64,000 nucleotides of DNA from Lachnospiraceae bacterium (GTDB taxonomy: Bacteria > Bacillota > Clostridia > Lachnospirales > Lachnospiraceae). Positions 9,209-17,977 of the stretch are shown here, one piece after another (within the stretch, counting starts at the first letter, position 1; every line of letters begins with the position of its first letter). The notes below the pieces were generated by a model that was not told the DNA's origin, did no database searches, and saw nothing but the letters and a program-made list of their open reading frames with translations. The stretch lies in the NCBI GenBank assembly GCA_017557525.1, contig JAFYYN010000056.1, forward strand, positions 1 through 64,000, given 5' to 3'. A program made the translations under genes and the position numbers.

Positions 9209-12200
9209 CTAGTATCTCCCCCACTTATACTTGGCAGAGGAAACCGCCACATTCTCACTAGAGAACTTAGCCCTCATCTTGTCCAAAAGCTCCGGACATA
9301 TCGAAGTCCCCATGGACTGCGGATATTTCTTGATTACTTTCTCTTTCTCACAGTATGCCACAACGACATCAGTCCCGTCAAATTCCTTGGCGATCAGCTT
9401 AAGGCTCTCTTCGCCCTTATTAAAGGCATCGATGTCCGCAAACTTGATCCACAGCTCCTTAGGGATGTCGTCCAGCGAAACCATATTCTGGCAGATCAGC
9501 TTAGCGCCTCTCTCCTCTTCAATGGTAACCCTGCCCTTAATAAGCAGTCTTGCGTCAACATCACAGATAGACTTGTATTTCGCATAGTCCTTAGGAAATA
9601 CCAGGACCTCAACTGTTCCGTACATATCCTCTAAAGTAAGGAATGCCATCATGGTATTGGAACGGGTGGTCTTTACGAGCCTGTTGGAAACTATGCCCCC
9701 GATAACAACTTCATCGTTGTCATGTAAGCTCGTACCTTCCTCTCCCTGCTGCCCGGTTCCTGCAGCTCCCTGCATCTGGTTATCGGCGTCTCCCTCTTCA
9801 GAAGCAAAGTCCATCGTGGTAACCGTTGTATTTTTCTCTAAGATAGAAGAATAATTCTCCAAAGGATGCCCCGATACATAAATACCTAAGACTTCCTTTT
9901 CAAAGGCAAGGATTTCTTCCTTGGAATAATCCTCAACCTTTGGCAGATCCATACCGTCATTCTTTGCAAAATCGGGATCCATGAGCTCAAACAGACTCAT
10001 CTGCCCTGTCATGGAGCTCTTTTTCTCCGCCGTTACACTTTCAACAATCGAAGGCGAAGCTATCAGCAGCTGATGCCTGTTTCCCGGCAGAGTATCAAAG
10101 GCTCCGGCCTTTATCAGACTCTCTATAACTCTCTTGTTGGTTTCCTTAGAGGAAAGTCTTTTTACGAAATTTTTGAAATTAGTGTAGGGCCCGTTGTTTT
10201 TTCTTTCGGAAACTATGGCCTCTACTACAGGTCTTCCAACTCCCTTTATGGCTGAGAGCGAATATCTTATGGCGTTTCCGGATGGAGTAAAAGAATACCC
10301 TCCCTCATTTACATCAGGCGGCAGCACATTAATGCCCATCTTTCTGCAGATATTTATGTAGCCTGCGGTTTTTCCTGCATTGTCAATTACGCTCGTCATA
10401 AGCGCAGCCATGAAATGTACGGGATAGTAGCACTTAAGATAAGCCGTCTGATATGCCACAACCGCATAAGCGGCCGCATGGGACTTGTTGAATGCATATT
10501 TTGCAAAATCTATCATATCGTCATAGATCTTGTTAGCTATCGCCTTATCAATGCCGAGCGCTGCACATCCGGGAACCTTTTCCTCAGCATTTCCGTTTAC
10601 AAAGCTTTCACGTTCCTTTTCCATAACGCTCTGCTTCTTTTTGGACATGGCTCGTCTAACAAGATCGCTTCGCCCGAAGCTGTATCCGGCAAGGTTCCGC
10701 ACTATCTGCATAACCTGCTCCTGATAAACGATACAGCCGTATGTAGGCTCAAGGATGGGTCGGAGCTGTTCACAGTCATAGGTAATAGTTTCAGGCTCCT
10801 GCTTTCCCTTTATGTACTTCGGTATGAAATCCATAGGACCCGGACGGTAGAGCGAGATCCCGGCTATGATATCCTCCATGGATGTGGGCTTAAGCTCCTT
10901 CATAAAGCCCTTCATGCCGGCACTTTCAAGCTGGAAAATACCTTCCGTCTTTCCGGATGCTATAAGTTCAAATACCTTTTTATCATTATAATCAATGTTA
11001 TCGATATTTAACGGCTCAAAGCCTTCTGCACTCCCGTTATGCTCCTCTTTATACTTTTCAAGGAGCATTTCGTTTACTGACTTTACTGCTGCCTGTATAA
11101 CCGTAAGAGTTCTTAAGCCTAAGAAGTCCATCTTAAGCAGTCCCAGTTCCTCCAATGTAGTCATCGTATACTGAGTGGTAATGGTATCATCGGCAGAACG
11201 GGATAACGGTACATAGTCGTCAGCAGGTGCATTTGAAATAACGACACCCGCCGCATGCATTGAGCAGTGCCTCGGAAGCCCCTCAAGCCTCCTGCTCATA
11301 TCTATAAGCTTCTTTATCTCAGGGTCGGAATTGTATGCGTCTTTAAAATCAGGGGTGGCCTCAAATGCTTTATCCAATGTCATCCCAAGCTCCTGAGGTA
11401 CCATCTTTGCTATCTGGTCAACCTTTGCATACGGCAAGTCAAGTGCCCTCCCCACGTCACGCAACACTCCGCGTGCCTGCAGGGTACCAAAGGTAACTAT
11501 CTGCACTACCCTGTCTTTCCCGTACTTTCTTACTACGTAATCTATAACCTCCTGGCGCCTTTCAAAGCAGAAGTCAACGTCTATATCTGGCATGGTAACA
11601 CGCTCAGGATTTAAGAAACGTTCAAAAAGGAGGCTGTACCTTATAGGGTCAATATTTGTGATGCCCAGGGTATAGGATACGATTGAACCTGCAGCGCTGC
11701 CTCGGCCGGGACCCACCGCTATATCGTGATCACGCCCGTATTTTATGAAATCCCAGACTATGAGGAAATAATCAACAAAGCCCATGTTCTTGATTGTATC
11801 AAGCTCATAGTCAAGTCTCTCCTGCAACTCCTTAAATTTCTCTTCGGATACGCCCGCATATCTTCTCTTTAAGCCTGCGTTGCAGAGTTCTCTTAGATAA
11901 GTTTCAGCGGTATACCCTTTCGGAACATCAAATTTAGGCAGCTTATAATGTCCGAATTCTATTGTAACATTACATCTTTCGGCTATTTCAGCGGTATTGT
12001 CTATTGCCTCCTGCGCATAAGGGAACAGTGCCCTCATCTCGTCCTCGGACTTGAGGTAATATTGTCCGCCCTCGTAGCGCATTCTGTCCTCGTCCTGCAC
12101 CTTTTTCTGTGTCTGGATACAGAGCAGGATGTCATGTGCCTCTGCGTCCTCCGCAAATGTATAATGTACGTCATTTGTGCATACGAGCTTTACCCCGGTT

Positions 12201-12787
12201 TCCTGCGAAAGACGAAGTATACCTGCATTTGCTTTTTTCTGTTCGGGTATACCATGATCCTGCAATTCAAGGAAATAGTTTTCCTCGCCAAATATTTCAA
12301 GATGTCTCTTAACTGCTGCCTTTGCAGCCTCATAATCATCTCTAAGTAGTGCTCCCGGCACTTCACCGGCAAGACACGCGGAAAGTGCTATGATGCCCTC
12401 ATGGTATTCCTTAAGGATCTCCATATCAACACGGGGCTTATAGTAAAAGCCCTCTATAAAGCCCTTGGATACTATCTTCATAAGGTTTGAGTAGCCGGTA
12501 TTGTTTTCCGCAAGAAGCACCAGATGGCGGTATCTTTCGTCAGATACTGAGTTTTCTTTATCAAAACGTGAGCCGGGAGCTACATATACCTCACAGCCGA
12601 TAATTGGCTTTACGCCTATGTCGCGTGCCGCTTTATAAAAATCGATTACGCCGTACATAACGCCATGATCGGTTATGGCAAGCGAAGTCTGCCCGAGTTC
12701 TTTCGCCCGGGCTAAGATTTCCTTTATTTTGCTTGAACCGTCAAGTAGACTGTACTCCGTATGTACGTGTAAATGTGTAAACCCCAT
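9209..12787 (-). CDS. dnaE: DNA polymerase III alpha subunit, DnaE type
   Basis: Replicative polymerase subunit of the DnaE family (1192 residues; in Firmicutes it works beside PolC). Domains in order: PHP domain from residue 1 (HLHVHTEYSLLDGSSKI), polymerase palm with the metal-binding VTMPDIDVDF near residue 400 and GPGRGSAAGSIVSYTLGI, the fingers, tandem helix-hairpin-helix (SLSAIKGVGRPVVEAIV), and an OB-fold tail (VVIGGIVSNRLVKTTRSNT). GAAGGA lies upstream of the ATG. About 18 Gln/Gly/Glu-rich residues precede the OB fold. It lies 42 bases downstream of the deacetylase gene and may share its promoter; the pfkA gene follows after a structured gap. Confidence 0.97.
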   Translation of the reverse strand: MGFTHLHVHTEYSLLDGSSKIKEILARAKELGQTSLAITDHGVMYGVIDFYKAARDIGVKPIIGCEVYVAPGSRFDKENSVSDERYRHLVLLAENNTGYSNLMKIVSKGFIEGFYYKPRVDMEILKEYHEGIIALSACLAGEVPGALLRDDYEAAKAAVKRHLEIFGEENYFLELQDHGIPEQKKANAGILRLSQETGVKLVCTNDVHYTFAEDAEAHDILLCIQTQKKVQDEDRMRYEGGQYYLKSEDEMRALFPYAQEAIDNTAEIAERCNVTIEFGHYKLPKFDVPKGYTAETYLRELCNAGLKRRYAGVSEEKFKELQERLDYELDTIKNMGFVDYFLIVWDFIKYGRDHDIAVGPGRGSAAGSIVSYTLGITNIDPIRYSLLFERFLNPERVTMPDIDVDFCFERRQEVIDYVVRKYGKDRVVQIVTFGTLQARGVLRDVGRALDLPYAKVDQIAKMVPQELGMTLDKAFEATPDFKDAYNSDPEIKKLIDMSRRLEGLPRHCSMHAAGVVISNAPADDYVPLSRSADDTITTQYTMTTLEELGLLKMDFLGLRTLTVIQAAVKSVNEMLLEKYKEEHNGSAEGFEPLNIDNIDYNDKKVFELIASGKTEGIFQLESAGMKGFMKELKPTSMEDIIAGISLYRPGPMDFIPKYIKGKQEPETITYDCEQLRPILEPTYGCIVYQEQVMQIVRNLAGYSFGRSDLVRRAMSKKKQSVMEKERESFVNGNAEEKVPGCAALGIDKAIANKIYDDMIDFAKYAFNKSHAAAYAVVAYQTAYLKCYYPVHFMAALMTSVIDNAGKTAGYINICRKMGINVLPPDVNEGGYSFTPSGNAIRYSLSAIKGVGRPVVEAIVSERKNNGPYTNFKNFVKRLSSKETNKRVIESLIKAGAFDTLPGNRHQLLIASPSIVESVTAEKKSSMTGQMSLFELMDPDFAKNDGMDLPKVEDYSKEEILAFEKEVLGIYVSGHPLENYSSILEKNTTVTTMDFASEEGDADNQMQGAAGTGQQGEEGTSLHDNDEVVIGGIVSNRLVKTTRSNTMMAFLTLEDMYGTVEVLVFPKDYAKYKSICDVDARLLIKGRVTIEEERGAKLICQNMVSLDDIPKELWIKFADIDAFNKGEESLKLIAKEFDGTDVVVAYCEKEKVIKKYPQSMGTSICPELLDKMRAKFSSENVAVSSAKYKWGRY

Positions 12788-12829
12788 ATATAAATCCTTC
12801 TAATATTTTACATCACCGACCATATCATT

Positions 12830-14476
12830 TTAATCGTTCCAGGCCGGTCTTGAGTAGTCATATACATCCTCGGTATGGAAGAAGTAGCTCAGACGGTCAG
12901 GCAGCGAAGGGTCGCTCCTGTTCTTCATGGTTATGTGCATTCTCTCACCGTCTGTGTTTATACGGCCCATTCTGAAGTAGTTGCTCTTTAACTGTATCCA
13001 GTATCTTGATGCATCTACATTACAGAAATACCAGAAACCATAGCTCTTTAAGAGCTCGAATTTTTCTCCCGAATATCCATGCCAGTCACAGATATCCGCA
13101 CCGTAAGGATAGATATATATGTCGGTAGGTCCTAAGATTATTTCTACTTCATCGTGCCAACGCTTAGAGTCGTACTGCATCTTTTCCAAAGTAGCGTTGG
13201 TCATATTGGAATGGGTATAGCTGTGGCTTGCAAACTCCCAGCCGTCAGCCTTTATAGCATCAGCTACTGCCTTTGCCTTCTCTCTTTCCTCATTAATCTT
13301 CTTCATCTTTTCCTCTTCGGAAAGACCGTCGTAAATCTTCATGGAAAGACCTGTGTCATATCCGAGCGCACCCTCATAACCGGTAACTGCAAGGATTCCT
13401 TTAGCACCTCTGTATGAGAAATCGGGATGCTTCTTTAAGAAACGGTCGATGATAGGAAGAACATCATACTCACCATAGGATACATTTCCATCTTTATCGG
13501 TGTACTGGCAGGTAGGGATACCGTCCTCACCTATTACCAGCCTGTCGGCAAAGCCGTCATTATCCATATATGCATAGTAATTTACATCGTCCTGTGAAAG
13601 TACGAAGGGCTCTTTTCCGGGAGGAAGCATGATATCCTGTGCAACAAGCTTTTCGTTTCCGTCTTCGTCTATAACACGCTTTGCAATGTCATGGATGCTG
13701 ACCATAACATAGCCTTTTTCGTACATCGACTCAATCATCTTGTTAAACTCGCTGACAGTAGTCATGTACTGATTGTAGCCCTTTGGCTGTGAAGACTGCG
13801 GGCCGAATGCTCTGGAGGTATCAACAATAAGTGAATGAACAAAGATATGGCTTATCTGGGTATTGTCATGCCACTTAACACATTTAGCCTTGTCAGCCTC
13901 ATAACGCTCTACTGCTGCCTTTGCCTCAAGGCTGGTCTCATAATCAGGGCTTGACTTTACAAGCTCTATAGCTGCGTCATAGTCATACATAGCAGCCTTT
14001 AAGTCAGCTTCTGCGATAATGGTGCCTAAAGGTCCGCTAAGCACTGTTTTATTCCCGTCATTAGCACTATCGCCGGTCTGTTTTTCTTTGCCGTCCTCCG
14101 TATCGGTAACTGTCGCACCGCTCTGATCGCTATCTCCCTGATTTACAGATGTGTCGCCAGTATTATTTCCGGTGTTTGCGGTATCATTGCTTTTCTCACC
14201 GTCAGGTTTATCTATCGATATGCTGCTGCCATCATCTCCTGCCGAATTACCTGCCGACTCATTTACCTTAAGTCCCTGTGCGTCCTGTGGATTTGCTGTA
14301 TTTGCAGCATCTGCAGAAATGATAGTGGGAGTTTCTTCCCCCGCATCACTTTTCTTATTTCCGAATTTGCTCACAGCTATCGGTATCAGCACACATACAG
14401 CTATCAGTTCAACTATGATAAACGCCAGAGAAATCCTGTTTCTCTTGACCTGTTTTCTTCTCTGCTCTCTTGTCAT
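12830..14476 (-). CDS. Membrane-anchored polysaccharide deacetylase-like protein
   Basis: Predicted extracytoplasmic NodB-fold carbohydrate esterase (CE4-like). A basic N-terminus (TREQRRKQVKRNR) and one hydrophobic helix (~14-36) suggest an anchored protein, followed by a ~110-residue Ser/Asp/Asn/Gly-rich linker. The catalytic fold begins near residue 290. Motif 1 is LSQDD rather than the classical TFDD, keeping both acidic residues; motif 2 is the metal-binding SHSYTHSN; a later segment IYIYPYGADICDWHGY resembles motif 3 (YP.G). Substrate is unknown; peptidoglycan or a capsule sugar is plausible. It is the first gene after the extended -10 promoter at 14555-14560 and sits just before dnaE. 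Confidence 0.8.
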   Translation of the reverse strand: MTREQRRKQVKRNRISLAFIIVELIAVCVLIPIAVSKFGNKKSDAGEETPTIISADAANTANPQDAQGLKVNESAGNSAGDDGSSISIDKPDGEKSNDTANTGNNTGDTSVNQGDSDQSGATVTDTEDGKEKQTGDSANDGNKTVLSGPLGTIIAEADLKAAMYDYDAAIELVKSSPDYETSLEAKAAVERYEADKAKCVKWHDNTQISHIFVHSLIVDTSRAFGPQSSQPKGYNQYMTTVSEFNKMIESMYEKGYVMVSIHDIAKRVIDEDGNEKLVAQDIMLPPGKEPFVLSQDDVNYYAYMDNDGFADRLVIGEDGIPTCQYTDKDGNVSYGEYDVLPIIDRFLKKHPDFSYRGAKGILAVTGYEGALGYDTGLSMKIYDGLSEEEKMKKINEEREKAKAVADAIKADGWEFASHSYTHSNMTNATLEKMQYDSKRWHDEVEIILGPTDIYIYPYGADICDWHGYSGEKFELLKSYGFWYFCNVDASRYWIQLKSNYFRMGRINTDGERMHITMKNRSDPSLPDRLSYFFHTEDVYDYSRPAWND

Positions 14477-14554
14477 TTTCGTCCCTCATCTATATAAATG
14501 ATACTTACCTTTCTTACGACTCGTTCCGTCAGCTAAGTCGACACCTCACAAGGT

Positions 14555-14560
14555 ATTATA
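14555..14560 (-). promoter_or_regulatory. Extended -10 promoter upstream of the deacetylase gene
   Basis: On the minus strand TGATATAAT (TGnTATAAT) lies ~80 bases before the deacetylase ATG and immediately downstream of the preceding terminator. No good -35 box is visible, as expected for an extended -10 promoter. Confidence 0.6.
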
Positions 14561-14571
14561 TCACATTTAAA

Positions 14572-14598
14572 CAAAAAAAGAAACCCCTCAAGGTTTCT
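14572..14598 (-). terminator. Intrinsic terminator after the crh-like gene
   Basis: Minus-strand hairpin AGAAACC/GGTTTCT (14579-14598) followed by seven T residues. It closes the hprK-glk-murB-whiA-crh run. Confidence 0.85.
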
Positions 14599-14661
14599 AA
14601 ATTTGCAAAATATTAAAGTAAAAATATAACTAAATGGTGTATCCGGCATTATCAAAAAATA

Positions 14662-14928
14662 TCATGAGAAGAATGCCACGATAGCATCCATAGCCTCTCC
14701 CTCATCATTTCCGTTTATCTTGATGTCAATCTTTTCCTTAGCTGCGGTAGCCTTGTTCATGATGCTGATAAAGGTCATCATACCCATGATGCTCTTAGCA
14801 TTTACCTTTTTATCCCTGTATTCAAAGAAAACTGAGCTGCTAAATCTGCTGGCTTCCTGTACCAGCTTAGCAATAGGTCTCTTGTCCAGATCGGCAGTGA
14901 TATCAATAGCCATTTTCTTAGTAATCAT
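14662..14928 (-). CDS. crh: Crh-like HPr-family protein with Asp15
   Basis: HPr fold protein of 88 residues, the normal HPr length. The active-site motif that reads GLHARPA in HPr is here DLDKRPI, with Asp at position 15 in place of the phosphorylatable His. Ser46 is kept in KKVNAKSIMG. That is the signature of Crh, the Bacillus HPr paralogue (Gln15) that cannot take part in sugar phosphotransfer but is phosphorylated on Ser46 by HprK and then acts with CcpA. Its position directly after whiA, as in Bacillus, supports this. GAGGAG precedes the ATG. hprK is four genes upstream. Family and position are seen; regulatory role is inferred. Confidence 0.85.
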   Translation of the reverse strand: MITKKMAIDITADLDKRPIAKLVQEASRFSSSVFFEYRDKKVNAKSIMGMMTFISIMNKATAAKEKIDIKINGNDEGEAMDAIVAFFS

Positions 14929-14968
14929 TTTTCTCTCCTCAAACCTAAGTACAAGCGTAATACCGGCT

Positions 14969-15883
14969 TTACTTTCCCTCTCTTAGCCTGTCCGCTATGT
15001 CCGATAGTTTCTTTAGTCTGTGATTGATCCCCGATTTTCCAACAGTTTCCCCATTATACATTACAAGCTCCGCAAGTGTCGCCTCGGGATATTTCTCCCT
15101 GAGCAGAGCCGTTTCTTCAAGTTCCTTGCTTAACCCTTTAAAACCCGTCTTCTCTCGTATATAAGCAATATCTTCCTGCTGCTTTCTTGATGCAGCAAGC
15201 GCTTTATTAATGTTCGCCGCATCACAGTTGACCTGCCTGTTGACCTGATTTCTGACTCCCTTGAGGATTTTCACATTCTCAAGCTCCATCATGGCAACCT
15301 GCGCGCCAAGCAAACTCAAAAGCTCGCTTATCATTTCGCTGTCTTTAACATAGACCACAAATTTTTCCCGGCGCTTGACAACCCTTGCTTCCACTCCAAA
15401 CTCCAGGATAATCCCTTTAAGCTCTCCGGCCAATGCCTCATCCGAACAGGATATTTCAAAATGATAATCCTTGTTTGGATCGGTCAGTGTCCCGGTGCTT
15501 AAGAACATCCCGCGGAGATATGCTCTCTTACAGCACGTCATGGTGTAAAGCATGGGCTTTACAGCCAGTTCCGTATCCATCTTGAGAGCCGCAAGCAGTT
15601 CCCCTGTTTCCCCGGCAGAAAAAATTATCCTTCCGGATTCTTTCCCCGAACGCTTTATATCGTAAATTATCTTTAGCCCGTTGTCAACAGGAAAAATTTT
15701 TTTTAGTAATTTTTGAGCCTTTTTTATAACCAGATCGTTATCAGAAAATATCTCCAGATGATGATCCTCGTCACTGATCCTGCCCAAAGACCTTACTATA
15801 CCGCCCAGCTCCGCAAGCCTGCAATGCCTGGCAGACGGTACATCCTGCAAAAGCTCATTCTTTACCTTTGTAGTGAAATTCAT
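14969..15883 (-). CDS. whiA: Sporulation/cell-division regulator WhiA
   Basis: WhiA is a DNA-binding protein with an N-terminal LAGLIDADG homing-endonuclease-like domain and a C-terminal helix-turn-helix. The N-terminal pattern (FTTKVKNELLQ, CRLAELGGIVRSLGRIS, CCKRAYLRGMFLSTGTLTDP) and the C-terminal NRQVNCDAANINKALAASRKQ and HRLKKLSDIADRL are diagnostic. Length 304 is typical. Its ATG overlaps the murB stop by 4 bases, indicating translational coupling. In Bacillus, whiA follows rapZ and glmR; here those two genes are absent and murB takes their place. The crh-like gene follows after 40 bases. Confidence 0.95.
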   Translation of the reverse strand: MNFTTKVKNELLQDVPSARHCRLAELGGIVRSLGRISDEDHHLEIFSDNDLVIKKAQKLLKKIFPVDNGLKIIYDIKRSGKESGRIIFSAGETGELLAALKMDTELAVKPMLYTMTCCKRAYLRGMFLSTGTLTDPNKDYHFEISCSDEALAGELKGIILEFGVEARVVKRREKFVVYVKDSEMISELLSLLGAQVAMMELENVKILKGVRNQVNRQVNCDAANINKALAASRKQQEDIAYIREKTGFKGLSKELEETALLREKYPEATLAELVMYNGETVGKSGINHRLKKLSDIADRLREGK

Positions 15884-16812
15884 TCGTCAAACCCCAAAAG
15901 CTTGATCTCAGGCTCCAGGACAACGCCTGTTTTATCATAAACCTTTTCAATAACCTGAGAGATCAGTCCGTAAATATCAGCGGAAGTAGCATGCCCCTTG
16001 TTGATCACAAAACCGCAATGTTTCTCAGAAACAGCTGCATCTCCTACAGAAAATCCCTTTAATCCGGTGTCCTCGATAAGTTTTCCGGCAAAGAGACCCT
16101 CGGGACGTTTAAATGTGCTGCCCGCACTTGGATATTCCAGCGGCTGCTTGTCCCTACGGCGCTCATTAAGCTCCTTAATCTCCGCCTTGATGCTCTTTTC
16201 GTCACCTTTTTTAAGGATAAAGGATACATTAAGCACGATGTATTCTTTTTCCTGGATTATGCTTTTCCTGTATGCGAATTTAAGCTCTTCGTTTTTCAGA
16301 CGTACTATATCACCGTTTTCATCAAGTACATCCGCCCATTCGAAAACGTCCTTGATCTCGCCGCCGTATGCGCCTGCGTTCATTACAACGGCTCCGCCGA
16401 CACTCCCCGGAATGCCTGCTGCAAACTCAAGTCCTGCGAGCCCTCTTGATGCTGCCTCTGAGGAAAGCCTTGCAAGTGTACACCCTGCAGATGTTGAAAC
16501 CGAATAGGATTCGCCATCACTTAATGCGGTAAAGCTTATGCTGTTGTCCATGTCCTTTAAGGAAATAATGAGACCTCTGAAGCCGTCATCGGATACCAGC
16601 ATATTTGTACCGTTGCCGATAACATAAAACGGTACCTTTTCAGCCTTGCATAAAGCCACTATTTTTCTCACTTCCTGGGCATCCTTAGGACGTACAAGCA
16701 TATCTGCCGGCCCGCCTGTCTTAAAGGATGTGTATTCTGAAAGCTTTGTATTCTCAAAAACTGCTGTACGCGAGGTAATCTTCGCTAATTTATCAATAAA
16801 TGTCTTATCCAA
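15880..16812 (-). CDS. murB: UDP-N-acetylenolpyruvoylglucosamine reductase
   Basis: MurB is the cytoplasmic flavoenzyme that reduces UDP-GlcNAc-enolpyruvate to UDP-MurNAc in peptidoglycan synthesis. The FAD-binding PCMH fold is seen in TSFKTGGPADMLVRP, VIGNGTNMLVSDDGF and GLEFAAGIPGSVGGAVVMN. The catalytic Ser lies in YPSAGSTFKRP and the C-terminal Glu in LEPEIKLLG; this is the short, type II form (310 residues). The start codon is TTG at 16812, supported by GAGGG 6 bases upstream. It overlaps whiA by 4 bases. A dispersed repeat copy separates it from glucokinase. Confidence 0.96.
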   Translation of the reverse strand: MDKTFIDKLAKITSRTAVFENTKLSEYTSFKTGGPADMLVRPKDAQEVRKIVALCKAEKVPFYVIGNGTNMLVSDDGFRGLIISLKDMDNSISFTALSDGESYSVSTSAGCTLARLSSEAASRGLAGLEFAAGIPGSVGGAVVMNAGAYGGEIKDVFEWADVLDENGDIVRLKNEELKFAYRKSIIQEKEYIVLNVSFILKKGDEKSIKAEIKELNERRRDKQPLEYPSAGSTFKRPEGLFAGKLIEDTGLKGFSVGDAAVSEKHCGFVINKGHATSADIYGLISQVIEKVYDKTGVVLEPEIKLLGFDE

Positions 16813-16858
16813 CTTAATCCCTCGTATAATTATATTTTGTCAAAACCAGTAAGCCTAA

Positions 16859-16953
16859 CACCGCATCAGTCTGCTACGTAGACAGCTCTTCGTCAGAGAG
16901 ACATCGTACGTCGAATGCTTTAGCGTTCGATATATTCTCCTCAAGGGGAAGCC
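16859..16953 (+). repeat. Modular hairpin repeat, divergent copy (glk-murB gap)
   Basis: Starts CACCGCATCAGTC and ends CTCAAGGGGAAGCC like the other copies. The third module is TCGAATGC-TTTA-GCGTTCGA, different in sequence from other copies (ACATGC-TAC-GCATGT) but still a perfect-to-wobble hairpin. It reaches to within 5 bases of the glucokinase stop codon. Confidence 0.8.
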
Positions 16954-16957
16954 TATA

Positions 16958-17896
16958 TTATATTGTCATATAAGCGGCCCCGTAAATACCTGCGTCGTTG
17001 CCAAGACTTGCAAGCCTGAACTCTGACTGGGTAAGTACGTTCATATTGTTTGAATAGAAATGCTTCTTTACGGTATCAGTTATTATCTCACCGGCCTTTG
17101 AAACGCCACCGCCGATAACATAAGCCTCAGGATCACAGGTAGCTGCAACGCCCGAAAGAGCAAGTGCAAGATAGCTGCACATGGTATCTACCAGTTCGTT
17201 CGCAAAAGCGTCACCGGACTTAGCAGCATCAAATATATCCTTACAGGTTAAGCCATCCTCTTTGCCGCGGAGGACTGTTTCCACTGCCTTGTTCTCTAAG
17301 CCCTTCTTTGCAAGACGTACGATACCCGTAGCTGAAGCATACTGCTCCAAATGTCCGTGACCTCCGCAGCCGCAGACTGCATCTTCCTTGGGATTAACCA
17401 CGATATGCCCGATCTCGCCTCCGCCGCCGTGTATACCTGCGATGATCTTTCCGTCGATTACTATACCACCGCCTACACCGGTACCGAGAGTGATAAATAC
17501 AAGATTCTTAAAGCCTTTTCCGCTGCCTCTCCAAAGTTCACCGAGTGCTGCAGCATTTGCATCATTTAATGCCTGGCACTTAAGACCTGTAAGCTCGGAC
17601 ATTTTCTCATTTACATTAAAGATACCCCATCCGAGGTTGGCACATTTCATAACTGTACCGTCATTTCTTACCGGACCGGGAACTCCTATGCCCACACCGG
17701 TTATATCAGCTTTTTCAATGCTCTTTTCAGCACACTTGCCTGCGATGGCATCTGCTATATCCTGAGGTACCTTTTCACCTCCGTTTTCGCGTCTTGTAGG
17801 TATCTCCCACTTGTCAAGCAGCTCGCCCTCAGCAGTAAAAAGACCCATTTTTATAGTAGTTCCGCCTATATCAACTCCAAAACAATATTTTCCCAT
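16958..17896 (-). CDS. glk: ROK-family glucokinase
   Basis: ATP-dependent glucose kinase feeding glycolysis with glucose 6-phosphate. N-terminal phosphate-binding DIGGTTIKMGLF, the sugar-binding NDANAAALGE, a second Gly-rich site FITLGTGVGGGIVIDG, and the ROK zinc segment CGCGGHGHLEQYAS are visible; the last Cys of the usual CxCGxxGC set is His. Length 312. I start at 17896 (MGKYCFGVD) because GGAGGAG lies 4-5 bases upstream; an in-frame ATG at 17908 is part of that site. It stands between hprK and murB. Glucokinase beside HprK and a Crh-like protein links non-PTS glucose entry to catabolite control (inference). Confidence 0.93.
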   Translation of the reverse strand: MGKYCFGVDIGGTTIKMGLFTAEGELLDKWEIPTRRENGGEKVPQDIADAIAGKCAEKSIEKADITGVGIGVPGPVRNDGTVMKCANLGWGIFNVNEKMSELTGLKCQALNDANAAALGELWRGSGKGFKNLVFITLGTGVGGGIVIDGKIIAGIHGGGGEIGHIVVNPKEDAVCGCGGHGHLEQYASATGIVRLAKKGLENKAVETVLRGKEDGLTCKDIFDAAKSGDAFANELVDTMCSYLALALSGVAATCDPEAYVIGGGVSKAGEIITDTVKKHFYSNNMNVLTQSEFRLASLGNDAGIYGAAYMTI

Positions 17897-17940
17897 ATTC
17901 TCCTCCATTTAAAATTCTCGTTACCTATTTTCCTACTATC

Positions 17941-17968
17941 TACCTCGTCATTCTGCTTCGCAGACAGC
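17941..17968 (+). repeat. Degenerate head module of the modular repeat
   Basis: TACCTCGTCATTCTG followed by CTTCGCAGACAGC matches the head module of the repeat family (CACCTCATCAGTCTG...CAGACAGC) with a few changes. Middle and tail modules are missing. It lies between hprK and glk. Confidence 0.5.
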
Positions 17969-17977
17969 AATAATTTC

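Noticed and set aside
10415..11011. 198-codon plus-strand frame inside dnaE
   Set aside because: Antisense to conserved polymerase segments; no ribosome-binding site or recognisable domain.
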